Below, piece by piece: positions 31,176 to 39,413 of a stretch of 64,000 nucleotides of DNA. Both the position numbers and the translations under genes were made by a program. Source of the stretch: Halobacillus naozhouensis (GTDB lineage Bacteria; Bacillota; Bacilli; Bacillales; Halobacillaceae); the NCBI RefSeq assembly GCF_029714185.1, contig NZ_CP121671.1, positions 1,426,001-1,490,000 of the forward strand, in the 5' to 3' direction. Position 1 is the stretch's first letter, and every line of letters begins with the position of its first letter. The notes beneath the pieces were generated by a model that saw only the letters and a list, made by a program, of their open reading frames with translations, made no database searches and was not told where the DNA came from.

Positions 31176-32270
31176 ATGAGGGAAAAATTAATTGAAGTGA
31201 TGGAAGATTACCAAGAATTCTATTATACAAGTAGAACTCCCAGCACACACCGTGTAGGAAAGAATTTAGGAGTTGAGTTGCCCAGAGTAATTGCTAGTCA
31301 ACTAAGCCTCGATGATAATAAATATATGGTTACCGGATCATATGGAGCTGGAAATTTAACAACTACTCCGTGGGTGGCAATATTCGATCGTAACATTACA
31401 GACAGCGCTCAAAGAGGGTTTTACATAGTAATTATATTCTGCAGTGATATGAGCGGGTTTTACCTCTCATTGAACCAAGGGACAAAATATCTACAAACTA
31501 AATTTAAGGGTAATAAACCTAAAGAAAAAATGGCTTATGTTGCAAGGTATTTGAGAGATAGTTTAGAGCTGCCCCAAGAAAGATTTCCTCTAACTAGTAT
31601 TGAATTAAAATCTCATACGCAAAATGCTAAAAATTATGAGGCTGCTAATATCTGTGCAAAGTATTACGGCATTGATGATAGTTTCGATAATGAACAACTA
31701 AGGACCGATATCCGCGCATTACTAGCAGGTCTAGACAAAATAAAACACTTTATGGGAATAAAATCTCTTGATCAAGTTATTGACGACATAATTTATGATG
31801 AAGAAATTGAGGATACGAAGTTTCAAGAGGATATTTCAATCACTGAGGCTGATAATACACCAGAAGAGCCACAAACTCCTCCTCGTACTAGCAGTAGGTT
31901 TAATAGCGCTGCCTATAATAGAAATCCAGCTAAAGCAAAGGAAGCACTGGAGAAGGCAAACCATCGATGCGAGTTTGATAGTACTCACATTACCTTTCTG
32001 TCCTCGAGAACTGGTGAAAATTTCGTAGAAGCACACCATCTCGTCCCAATGGAGCGTCAAATTGATTTTACATATAGTCTTGATGTCCCTGGAAATATAG
32101 TTGCTTTATGTCCGAATTGTCATCGATGTATCCATCACGGGACGAAACGACAGAAAAACGGAATGCTTAAGGAATTGTTCAATATAAGGAAAGGAAAACT
32201 AGCTAAATTTGGTATAGACGTAGATTTAGCTCAACTTGCTAGTTATTATATAATGAAAAGTCATGCATGA
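31176..32270 (+). CDS. MrcB-like N-domain / HNH endonuclease
   Basis: 364-aa restriction-type protein. The N-terminal MrcB-like (DUF3578) DNA-recognition domain (about 1-170) shows LPRVIASQLSLDDNKYMVTG and GFYIVIIFCSDMSGFYLSL. A flexible acidic linker precedes a C-terminal HNH nuclease (about 250-330) with CEFD, EAHHLVPM, VALCPNCHRCIHHG. Such fusions act as modification-dependent (type IV-like) restriction enzymes. No methylase is nearby. It lies between two copies of a terminator repeat, so it is inserted cargo and a candidate anti-phage gene. Confidence 0.82.
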   Translation: MREKLIEVMEDYQEFYYTSRTPSTHRVGKNLGVELPRVIASQLSLDDNKYMVTGSYGAGNLTTTPWVAIFDRNITDSAQRGFYIVIIFCSDMSGFYLSLNQGTKYLQTKFKGNKPKEKMAYVARYLRDSLELPQERFPLTSIELKSHTQNAKNYEAANICAKYYGIDDSFDNEQLRTDIRALLAGLDKIKHFMGIKSLDQVIDDIIYDEEIEDTKFQEDISITEADNTPEEPQTPPRTSSRFNSAAYNRNPAKAKEALEKANHRCEFDSTHITFLSSRTGENFVEAHHLVPMERQIDFTYSLDVPGNIVALCPNCHRCIHHGTKRQKNGMLKELFNIRKGKLAKFGIDVDLAQLASYYIMKSHA

Positions 32271-32333
32271 ATCCTGTCCTCAGGGGAAGTTAAGGATAAA
32301 AGGAAACCTTAACCTGAGTATGAGAGGTCGGAA

Positions 32334-32385
32334 ACACACAAGGAAAAGTGAATGGGTTAAGTTTGATGAGGGGGAAGATTTTTAT
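32334..32385 (+). pseudogene. Remnant of a second xtrA 3' end
   Basis: Reads HTRKSEWVKFDEGEDF, matching the XtrA tail GKVKRVKFDEGEEF; the DNA AAGTTTGATGAGGGGGAAGA is shared exactly. Upstream xtrA sequence is absent. It is a duplication scar that supplies the ribosome site for the next gene. Confidence 0.7.
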
Positions 32386-33259
32386 GGGAACATCTCAAAT
32401 AAAAAGAATGAAAGAGTTCAGAGAAAACATCCCAAAAAGTGGAGTTAATCAAGGAGATAAAAAGGATGATTATTCGGCTCAAGACAAGATCAGGAACAGA
32501 AACAGTTGGCTTTTAGTATTTGTTGTAGTTGTAATTACATTAGTGATATCTTCTGTAATATTCTTTAGGCTTATTATAGAAAATGATGCACTTAATATCG
32601 ATATAGCAACTATTCTAACGACATTATTAGCATTTTTCTCTATATATTTGTCTGCTACCTTTTACTTTAAGACTACTGAACAAAGTAATAATTTTTATGA
32701 CCGTTCTTATAGTCATACGAAAGATATTGCTGAATCCTTAAGTAATATGAGAGGTGAATTCGGAAAATCACTAGATTTAATAGAAAAAAATAGTGATGCT
32801 ATGAATCAAAGGTTTGACAATATGCCTTGGGAACAAATATCCGAAAAACGTAAGGAAATTGAGGATGTAGAAAAACAGAGGGACGATTCCCTTAAAAGAA
32901 TACTTGAAGAAGCAGGAGTTGAGCAAAGTAAACAGTCAGAATACATGCGGAAATTAAATGAACAAGAAAAACATATTTCACACTTAAACAACGAAATCAA
33001 TAAATTAAGACCACCAAAAAATATTCAGGAAAAATATATTATGAGTTGTTTATTGGATTTTATTTATGAGGTTGGTGCAAATAAAATAATTGAAGCAGAT
33101 GCAAATTATCTAATTGAGATGTTTCATAAAACAAAAAGAGATCTCTCTCTAGATGATTTGAAAATTCTAATTGAAAATAACATAATAGATTCATCAGAAA
33201 ACCTTACTAATAAAGGAATTTTATTCATAAAAGATATTGCTATTAACTATACCAAATAA
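32384..33259 (+). CDS. Two-TM coiled-coil protein, accessory cargo
   Basis: 291-aa protein with two membrane helices (about 39-63 and 74-95), a long coiled coil (about 110-215; RKEIEDVEKQRDDSLKR) and a C-terminal helical domain. Start chosen at MGTSQIKRM behind GAGGGGGAAG, the same ribosome site that serves the slot gene after xtrA. Looks like a membrane sensor or effector; no family recognised. Followed by intact repeat B, a terminator. Confidence 0.6.
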   Translation: MGTSQIKRMKEFRENIPKSGVNQGDKKDDYSAQDKIRNRNSWLLVFVVVVITLVISSVIFFRLIIENDALNIDIATILTTLLAFFSIYLSATFYFKTTEQSNNFYDRSYSHTKDIAESLSNMRGEFGKSLDLIEKNSDAMNQRFDNMPWEQISEKRKEIEDVEKQRDDSLKRILEEAGVEQSKQSEYMRKLNEQEKHISHLNNEINKLRPPKNIQEKYIMSCLLDFIYEVGANKIIEADANYLIEMFHKTKRDLSLDDLKILIENNIIDSSENLTNKGILFIKDIAINYTK

Positions 33260-33260
33260 T

Positions 33261-33326
33261 TAGTTCTACCAGCCAACTGGAGGACACAAATCAAGAGCAA
33301 AACGCTCGTGGTTTGTGTCCTTTTTT
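33261..33326 (+). terminator. Boundary repeat B, intact terminator
   Basis: GGACACAAATC pairs with GGTTTGTGTCC, an inner GAGC/GCTC extends the stem, and TTTTTT follows. The second copy of the repeat at 31074-31140. Confidence 0.85.
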
Positions 33327-33352
33327 ATTTATCTCAAAGGGATGTGATGTAA

Positions 33353-33520
33353 ATGGTATATTTATTTCTTTATCTAATTGTCGGATTGATCTGCTGTTCT
33401 CTACAGACTGAGCCGAAGCAACAAAGCAGAGAGCAGAAGTATTACTACATGTACGCTTTAATAGCTCTTATGTGCTTTTGGCCATTGTTTATTGTATGGA
33501 TGATGGTGAGACGGACATGA
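33353..33520 (+). CDS. 55-aa two-helix membrane peptide
   Basis: MVYLFLYLIVGLICCSL, a polar Gln/Glu/Lys turn, then a second hydrophobic helix ending FIVWMMVRRT. ATGA overlap with the next gene. GGGATGTGATG precedes the ATG. Unknown role. Confidence 0.55.
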   Translation: MVYLFLYLIVGLICCSLQTEPKQQSREQKYYYMYALIALMCFWPLFIVWMMVRRT

Positions 33521-33654
33521 GAAATCAAACCTATAAGCTGCGTTGGAAAGTCAGCAAGGAGCGACGGGATAAACGTGTAGGTGTTACACAAGCTAGATCT
33601 CGTATTAAATACTTGAAAAGCTTGATGGAAGGGGCGAGGTTTAAGGATGAATAA
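33517..33654 (+). CDS. 45-aa basic phage peptide
   Basis: Strongly basic MRNQTYKLRWKVSKERRDKR followed by a helical end. It starts in the ATGA overlap and its end overlaps the regulator gene by eight nt. Probably a small nucleic-acid-binding protein (inference from charge). Confidence 0.55.
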   Translation: MRNQTYKLRWKVSKERRDKRVGVTQARSRIKYLKSLMEGARFKDE

Positions 33655-34087
33655 GAAGCAGATTGAGGAAGCATTACGTGATTATAACTGGATGATCAAT
33701 GAGATCAAGAGACAAAGAGGATTACTTGAGGATGCTGGGACGAATCTAGTTGCTCAGTCTGGCATTGAATCCATCCTTCCTAAAGCGCAAGGGGAGTCTG
33801 GGGATCCAGTCGCTCAGGAAGTCGTTAGGAGAGATAAGAAGTTTACGTGGGTGCACAAGTTGGAAAAGAAAGTGTTGTTTATTCAGGAGCGCATGTCTGT
33901 GATTGAGAACGAGCGTGAGAGGGCTGTGCTTGAGTGCTTATTGGACGGAATGAGTATGATTGCTATTAGTAATCATATGGGACTATCCAGAAGGCATATT
34001 TACAACATCAAAGAAACTATAGTGGACAGAATTGCACACTTTTCACACTTTGCCCAGGAATCGACAACCCAAAAGCAGTGCGTTTAA
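33647..34087 (+). CDS. ArpU/sigma-like late transcription regulator
   Basis: 146-aa protein with an N-terminal helical region and a C-terminal sigma-70 region-4-like HTH (about 95-135; RERAVLECLLDGMSMIAISN, GLSRRHIYNIKETI). This matches the ArpU/RinA class of phage late-gene activators. Position just before the packaging genes fits. It probably switches on the late operon. Confidence 0.75.
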   Translation: MNKKQIEEALRDYNWMINEIKRQRGLLEDAGTNLVAQSGIESILPKAQGESGDPVAQEVVRRDKKFTWVHKLEKKVLFIQERMSVIENERERAVLECLLDGMSMIAISNHMGLSRRHIYNIKETIVDRIAHFSHFAQESTTQKQCV

Positions 34088-34196
34088 AATGGAAGGCAGG
34101 ACAGGTGAGGCAAAGCTGTCTTAATACGTCCTCCCAACTTACATAAATTAGTATAACTTCGGAAACTTTATCATATGTAGGAAAGGAGGAATTAAA

Positions 34197-34361
34197 ATGG
34201 ACAAAACTCAAATCCAGGAATGTATCAGTGAGTGTGAAAGTGCTATATCACACTTGAAACTCGCTATGAATCATATGGATGGTGGACAATCCAGAGATAA
34301 AATGCAGCACGCACAGCAAGATTTAGAAGCATGTATTTCTGAATGCCAAAGCATGCTGTGA
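34197..34361 (+). CDS. 54-aa Cys-containing helical protein
   Basis: MDKTQIQECISECESAISHL, then a helical middle and a mirrored CISECQSML end: two C-I-S-E-C motifs at either end of a helical hairpin. AAAGGAGG precedes the ATG. Its 3' half and terminator are duplicated at 36376-36466, where the copy is dead. Function unknown. Confidence 0.6.
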   Translation: MDKTQIQECISECESAISHLKLAMNHMDGGQSRDKMQHAQQDLEACISECQSML

Positions 34362-34390
34362 AAATGGAGGCACCCTTTCGGGTGTCTTTC
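34300..34390. repeat. Direct repeat R1 (91 bp)
   Basis: 3' half of the 54-aa gene plus its terminator (GACACCC-type hairpin at 34369-34394, then TTTCTTTT). About 93% identical to R2 at 36376-36466. Confidence 0.85.
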
Positions 34391-34615
34391 TTTTATCAAA
34401 GTTTTTCATAGCTTTGGAGAAGCTTTTCGATTTTTATACACTAGAATCTTTGCCAGAATTGGCAATAAAAAATGTGAATTTTGTTGTTGAAAACTATTAG
34501 TAAATGTCAACGTTAAATCTAATATAAGGGGCTAGCAAGTAAAGCATGGTAACATTAACTAAAAGTAATTGACCAAAAGAGGATTAAAAAGTAAAAGAGA
34601 GGAGAGCCCCCTCTT

Positions 34616-35878
34616 TTATAAAAATTCTTTAAGGTAATTGATTAAATCATCATATTTCTCTTGTGTCGGTTTCTTGTGCTCTGCATTAGTCGTCCTTTGT
34701 AGTAAACGTATGTTTGCCGTATCTATTGAAAATTCTAAATTTGCAACCACAGCTCCTGACTCGAAGCTTTTTGTGATTTTCAAAAATTCAACCATTTTAC
34801 GATTGTGTAGTACAGGTAAATTCAGCCAATATAAATTGTTTGTTGAAATGCAATTATATCCTTTGTCAGAGATTGTTATTTCAGCATATTTCTTATCGTT
34901 ATCATTTTCTTGATTATTTCTGAATTTTATTCCTACCACATCCCCTATTTCATTATCATTTAGGGTTGTTGCAATAATTGATAGGACACCATTAGAGATA
35001 TATGTTTTTACAGAGATATCGTTATCACTGGGTGGGTTAAACTTTTCAGTAACTTTGTTGGAGAAATCAATAATTTGTTCATCGAAATCTCTCAGTTTAC
35101 TAAGAGCTTGGTCCCGTTTTTCTTGTAAAAGGTTTTCCTCCATCTTGTATAAAGAAGACCTGAAACTTTCAAATTTCGAATAATGGATATGAGGTTGGAA
35201 GGAATCTATAAAATGCAAGGTGTTTTCAATACGACCTGACATTGTTCTTATTTTGTCTTCGGCATTAATGATGTTATCCACATCTTTTAGCCTTATATGA
35301 AGTAGGTCCCTTGCAAAATCCACTTCAATAATCGTAGGGTAGACAGACTCTTTTGTATCGCCATTCTTATCGCTTAGATTTACTGGTGCTCTATCAAGAA
35401 TTAACATCCGGATAGAGTCAATGTTCCTATCCGTTTTGCTGCTACTTTGCGTTCTATAACCACACATGATGAAGTCCTTGTGGTAACCTTTTTTCTTTAC
35501 ATTACTTAATAACTCATTTTTTTCGGGCAATTCCCACGAACTTAATAGTTGATTTACTTTTTCAGGAGTCTCAATGTTCAGATTTCTATGTTCTAAAGGG
35601 AAAATATAGGAGTTAAACAAGGAATCTTCCAGCAAGAGAAATAAAAGCTCGTCTATTTCTTCAACTTTGATTTTTTCTTCCCTAAGTCCTTGGTTTAGGG
35701 TTTTTGCTACTAACAAGGAGGTTTCATTTTGTTCATTATCTTTTCTGATTTTTGTATAAACCTCATTAAAATCTGGGAACCTTTGAATAAAGGTTAACTT
35801 TCGTATAACCTCTCCTTTTTTTAAGTATGGAAAAAAGAGCATTAAATTTTGAAGCTGATCATTGGTTCCAGTAGTCAT
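34616..35878 (-). CDS. 420-aa hypothetical cargo protein
   Basis: Minus-strand gene within the plus-strand late region. All-soluble, mixed alpha/beta protein: an N-terminal helical part, a central VDFARDLLHIRLKDVDNI segment, a coiled coil (about 230-280) and a beta-rich C-terminal domain. No catalytic motif was recognised. AT-rich, divergent from a 58-aa gene, and enclosed by direct repeats R1 and R2 together with a broken terS. It behaves like an inserted, self-promoted moron; an anti-phage role is only inference. Confidence 0.7.
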   Translation of the reverse strand: MTTGTNDQLQNLMLFFPYLKKGEVIRKLTFIQRFPDFNEVYTKIRKDNEQNETSLLVAKTLNQGLREEKIKVEEIDELLFLLLEDSLFNSYIFPLEHRNLNIETPEKVNQLLSSWELPEKNELLSNVKKKGYHKDFIMCGYRTQSSSKTDRNIDSIRMLILDRAPVNLSDKNGDTKESVYPTIIEVDFARDLLHIRLKDVDNIINAEDKIRTMSGRIENTLHFIDSFQPHIHYSKFESFRSSLYKMEENLLQEKRDQALSKLRDFDEQIIDFSNKVTEKFNPPSDNDISVKTYISNGVLSIIATTLNDNEIGDVVGIKFRNNQENDNDKKYAEITISDKGYNCISTNNLYWLNLPVLHNRKMVEFLKITKSFESGAVVANLEFSIDTANIRLLQRTTNAEHKKPTQEKYDDLINYLKEFL

Positions 35879-35915
35879 AAATGAAACTCTCCCTTTTTAA
35901 GGTGGTAATAACTTA

Positions 35916-36092
35916 ATGAAATGTGAAATTTACAGTAACTCAACTTTTATAGGTGAATATTTACTTTCTGAGGTAATCGATAAGGAAAACATCCTTTCTA
36001 CAGGTAGTATAATAAACATTGATAAGCAGTCTTATTGTGTTGGGACCATATATATTAGATGGGATGAGTCATTAGTATTGGAAGTCTCATAA
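35916..36092 (+). CDS. 58-aa hypothetical protein
   Basis: MKCEIYSNSTFIGEYLLSEV, a Gly/Ile-rich middle and IYIRWDESLVLEVS: a small beta-rich protein. AAGGTGGT precedes the ATG. Divergent from the 420-aa gene with starts 37 nt apart, so the two may share a control region. Confidence 0.45.
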   Translation: MKCEIYSNSTFIGEYLLSEVIDKENILSTGSIINIDKQSYCVGTIYIRWDESLVLEVS

Positions 36093-36237
36093 TGTAAAGC
36101 AGTGACAAGTGACAATAAGACTATATATAGGTTCTTATTCTACAAAAAACTTCAAATACCTTCTAAAAATATAATTTTATTGCACTAATCGCGATTTCGA
36201 AACAAACGAATGACAGTGGATGTGGGTGAGATATGTA

Positions 36238-36376
36238 ATGCCGAGGAAGCTAGATCCGCGGAAAGATAAAGCATTTGAGTTATGGAAAAGAAGCAAGGGT
36301 AAACGTAATTTAAAAGGTATTGCTGATGAGTTAGATTGTTCCCCCTCTCAAGTCTGAAAATGGAAAAGCCAGGGCA
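36238..36376 (+). pseudogene. Terminase small subunit remnant
   Basis: Begins MPRKLDPRKDKAFELWKRSK and continues IADELDCSPSQV, the N-terminal HTH of a terminase small subunit. It then hits TGA (36355-36357) exactly where an Arg of the usual SPSQVRKWK motif is expected (CGA to TGA), and the frame resumes KWKSQGK before running into R2. The full-length terS lies 1 kb downstream; both have AACAAACGAAT upstream. Confidence 0.8.
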
Positions 36377-36466
36377 AATGCAATACGCACAGCAAGATTT
36401 AGAAGCAAGTATTTTCTGAATGCCAAAGCATGTTGTGGAAATGGAGGCACCCTTTCGGGTGTCTTT
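36376..36466. repeat. Direct repeat R2 (91 bp)
   Basis: Second copy of R1, with an extra T that destroys the reading frame, keeping the terminator GGCACCC-TTTC-GGGTGTC. Confidence 0.85.
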
Positions 36467-36860
36467 TCAATTTAAAGGAAATGTCCTTCTTCTGTCGAAA
36501 TAGTCCGATAGAAGGGGGTGCCATATTGGAGACGTACTATATTAATTTTCACATGGTGGATGGAAGTAAAATCCAAGTCACTAAAGAAGAAGATGAGAAT
36601 TACGATTTCTACATTAGGCTTCGGAAGTTAGACAATCGATGGTATAACAATGGAAACCAATTGATCAATCTTGATAATGTTAAAAGTATTTTTATTCAGA
36701 CTCAAACTGAAAAAAATGAGATATCCAGAAAAAATTCTCAAGATGTAGAGGCGTTATCTAAACTGAATTTATAACAGCGGGCATCCCAACTGGGGTGCTT
36801 TTTTCGTTGAAGGAAATTATCTCCTTCTGTCGAATTAGTTCGATTAGAGGGGGTGAGAGA
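36467..36860 (+). repeat. Duplicated leader modules before two small genes
   Basis: Two similar 45-bp leaders at about 36473-36518 and 36812-36857. They share AAGGAAAT, CTTCTGTCGAA, TAGT-CGAT and a final GAGGGGGTG or GAAGGGGGTG that serves as ribosome site. Each follows a GCATCCC-type terminator hairpin (36443-36466 and 36782-36806). They look like tandem copies of one expression unit. Confidence 0.55.
36526..36774 (+). CDS. 82-aa hypothetical protein
   Basis: Small soluble protein beginning LETYYINFHMVDGSKIQVTK and containing NQLINLDNVKSIFIQTQTE, a beta-sheet-like fold. The TTG start is set by GAAGGGGGTG eight nt upstream. Sits in the first of two duplicated leader modules. Function unknown. 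Confidence 0.55.
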   Translation: METYYINFHMVDGSKIQVTKEEDENYDFYIRLRKLDNRWYNNGNQLINLDNVKSIFIQTQTEKNEISRKNSQDVEALSKLNL

Positions 36861-37280
36861 ATGCCAGAAGTAAACCTGCAAACCTTTAAGGAAATGATGA
36901 ATAAGGCTACTTTTCACGACTTAAGTATTGAGGGTCAACTTCATTCGCTCAATCATGTAGTTGAAGAAGAAAAAATTGAAGTATTCTATGCTAAAAATGC
37001 TTTTAGAGACAAATCCTTTTCAGAAGTTGAGGTTCTCATTTTTGAAAAAGATGCTTTATTGAAGTTTGATTTTTCAATAGAAAGAAGTGTAAATGCTACA
37101 ATTCACCACTATAGAAATATAGAAGATGTAAAACTAACATATAATGCTGAAGGTCAAGGGATGTTGAATATCAAGTTTGCCGGCAACGAGCAAATTTTAT
37201 TAGATAGCTCTGAAGATTTAGGAAGAAGAAATGAAGAGTGTAAGAAGAAAATTTTATCGGTATTTAAGCTGTTAAAATAA
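36861..37280 (+). CDS. 139-aa hypothetical protein (possibly DUF3908)
   Basis: Starts MPEVNLQTFKEMMNKATFHD and has a beta-rich body ending in a helical tail. Length and start resemble the DUF3908 family of Bacillus proteins; recalled from pattern only. ATG behind GAGGGGGTGAG. Second duplicated leader module; a terminator follows (37283-37308). Confidence 0.5.
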   Translation: MPEVNLQTFKEMMNKATFHDLSIEGQLHSLNHVVEEEKIEVFYAKNAFRDKSFSEVEVLIFEKDALLKFDFSIERSVNATIHHYRNIEDVKLTYNAEGQGMLNIKFAGNEQILLDSSEDLGRRNEECKKKILSVFKLLK

Positions 37281-37355
37281 AGGGCATCCCACTACGGGGT
37301 GCTTTTTCTATTCACAGAACAAACGAATACATAACGGAGGTGGCGGTGATGTGAA

Positions 37356-38093
37356 GTGGCAGACAAACATAAATTAGCCGAGCAGGATTATGTCAAAGGG
37401 ACGAAATATAAAGAAATAGCTGAGAAACATAATGTCTCGATCAACACGGTAAAGTCGTGGAAACAACGTCATGGATGGTCACGCGAAAAGGGTGCACCCA
37501 AACAAAAAAGTGTGCACACAAAACGAAAGGGTGGTCAGGTTGGCAATCAGAATGCAAAAGGACATGGAGCTCCTTCAGCAAATACGAACGCTGTCACTCA
37601 TGGATTATTCTCGAAATACTTACCGGAAGAGACACGGAAGATTGCAAACCAGATCAATGATATTACCCCCTTAGACATCCTCTGGATGAATATTAAGATG
37701 CAGTTCGCTCAGATAATGCGGTCACAGCAGATCATGCATGTTGAAAGTAAAGATGATCTAACAAAAGAAATAAAGAAAGAAAAAGAAAGCTGGGGGGATG
37801 CTTCCAGTAGTTCTGAAACAGAATGGGAGATCGAGTTCGCTTGGGATAAACAGGCGAACTTTTTAAATGCTCAAAGTAGGGCGATGGGTGAGCTACGAAG
37901 CATGTTGAAGCAATTTACTGAAATGGCGAATTACGATGATGATCGTGCTCTAGAAGCTGAGAAGATGAAAGCAACTATCGATAAAACGAAAGCTGATACA
38001 GATCGATCAAAGGCTGAAATTGATAAGCTCCAGAACGATGATAGTGACCAACCAATCGAGATCATGATCAAAAGAAAAGGTGATGGGGAATGA
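37356..38093 (+). CDS. terS: Terminase small subunit
   Basis: 245-aa DNA-recognition subunit of the packaging motor. The N-terminal HTH (about 5-45; YKEIAEKHNVSINTVKSWKQ) is followed by KRKGGQVGNQNAKGHGAPSA, a stretch typical of Bacillus phage terminase small subunits, a helical oligomerisation part and a charged tail. GTG start behind GGTGATGTGAA. It overlaps terL by four nt. Confidence 0.9.
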   Translation: MADKHKLAEQDYVKGTKYKEIAEKHNVSINTVKSWKQRHGWSREKGAPKQKSVHTKRKGGQVGNQNAKGHGAPSANTNAVTHGLFSKYLPEETRKIANQINDITPLDILWMNIKMQFAQIMRSQQIMHVESKDDLTKEIKKEKESWGDASSSSETEWEIEFAWDKQANFLNAQSRAMGELRSMLKQFTEMANYDDDRALEAEKMKATIDKTKADTDRSKAEIDKLQNDDSDQPIEIMIKRKGDGE

Positions 38094-39376
38094 TTGAAAA
38101 AGAAGTGAACCCACACTTTGAAGACTTCCTCTTTGATTGGAATCAGAAGTTTCAGTTTCTAGTCGGTGGTTATGGATCCTCGAAAAGCTATCATGTGGCC
38201 CTGAAGATCATTCTTAAATTATTTGAAGAAAAGCGAACGGCACTTGTAGTTCGTGAAGTATATGATACTCATAGAGAATCTACCCATTCCTTATTTGAAG
38301 AGATTATTGAGGACCTGGGGCTTAGTCATAAAGTTAAGTGCCCGACCTCACCATTACAAGTTAGATTCCCTAACGGCTCAAAGATCATATTTAAAGGAAT
38401 GGATAAGCCAGTAAAGCTGAAATCCATTAACAACATATCTCTCATATGGTTAGAGGAATGTTCAGAGATTAAATATGCTGGTTTTAAAGAACTTCTTGGT
38501 CGTTTAAGGCATCCCACTTTAAAGCTGTACATGATTCTTTCGACAAACCCTGTAAGTGAGGATAATTGGACCTTTAAGCATTTCTTTAAGGATAATCGTA
38601 ATAAACGTACTGTTCTTGACGATGAAGAACTTTATAAGAAAAGAACCATCGTCGTTGGTAATACGTATTATCATCACTCTTTAGCAGACGATAATTTATT
38701 CCTGCCGGAAAGTTATATCGACCAGCTGGAAGAGATGAAAGAATACGACCCAGATTTATACCGCGTTGCTAGAAAAGGTCGCTTCGGCATTAACGGTATT
38801 CGAGTCCTCCCTCAGTTTATAGTGAAACCGCATGACGAAGTGATGAAGGAAGTTACAAGAATGCGGCCTTCTATGAAGAAGGTGGGCATGGACTTTGGGT
38901 TTGAGGATTCTTACAATGCTGTTATTCGAATGGCCATCGACCATGATAAAAAGTATCTCTATATCTATTGGGAGTATTACAAGAACAAGATGACCGATGA
39001 TAAAACCGCTGAGGAATTAGCTGAGTTTAAAAAGACAAGGGAACTGATCAAGGCTGATTCAGCGGAGCCCAAGACCATTCAGTTTTTTAAGCAAAACAGA
39101 TTCAACATGGAGGGCGCTACGAAGTTCCAGGGCTCTCGATTGCAAAATACTAAGAAGGTCAAACGATTTAAGAAGATCATTTGCTCTGATAATTGTCCAA
39201 ATACAATATATGAGCTTAAGGATCTAACCTACAAAAAGGATAAGTTAGGGGAAATTATTCAAGATGAATTTAATATCGATGCCCACACATTTTCAGCTGT
39301 CTGGTATGGATTAGATGACTATGAAGTTGCTGATCTAAAAGGTGGGGGAATGGCAAGTGGAGCAAGCGCCTGGTAA
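38090..39376 (+). CDS. terL: Terminase large subunit (PBSX family)
   Basis: 428-aa packaging ATPase/nuclease. Walker A-like GGYGSSKSY (about 24-32), Walker B LIWLEECSE (about 121-129), and the RNase-H-like nuclease domain with MDFGFEDSYNAVIRMA and later Asp residues. Full length for XtmB-like terminases. Cuts and pumps concatemeric DNA into proheads. GTG/ATG overlap with terS. Confidence 0.95.
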   Translation: MIEKEVNPHFEDFLFDWNQKFQFLVGGYGSSKSYHVALKIILKLFEEKRTALVVREVYDTHRESTHSLFEEIIEDLGLSHKVKCPTSPLQVRFPNGSKIIFKGMDKPVKLKSINNISLIWLEECSEIKYAGFKELLGRLRHPTLKLYMILSTNPVSEDNWTFKHFFKDNRNKRTVLDDEELYKKRTIVVGNTYYHHSLADDNLFLPESYIDQLEEMKEYDPDLYRVARKGRFGINGIRVLPQFIVKPHDEVMKEVTRMRPSMKKVGMDFGFEDSYNAVIRMAIDHDKKYLYIYWEYYKNKMTDDKTAEELAEFKKTRELIKADSAEPKTIQFFKQNRFNMEGATKFQGSRLQNTKKVKRFKKIICSDNCPNTIYELKDLTYKKDKLGEIIQDEFNIDAHTFSAVWYGLDDYEVADLKGGGMASGASAW

Positions 39377-39413
39377 TAGGCGTTTTTATTTTGCGTAAAA
39401 GGCAGGTGATCTA

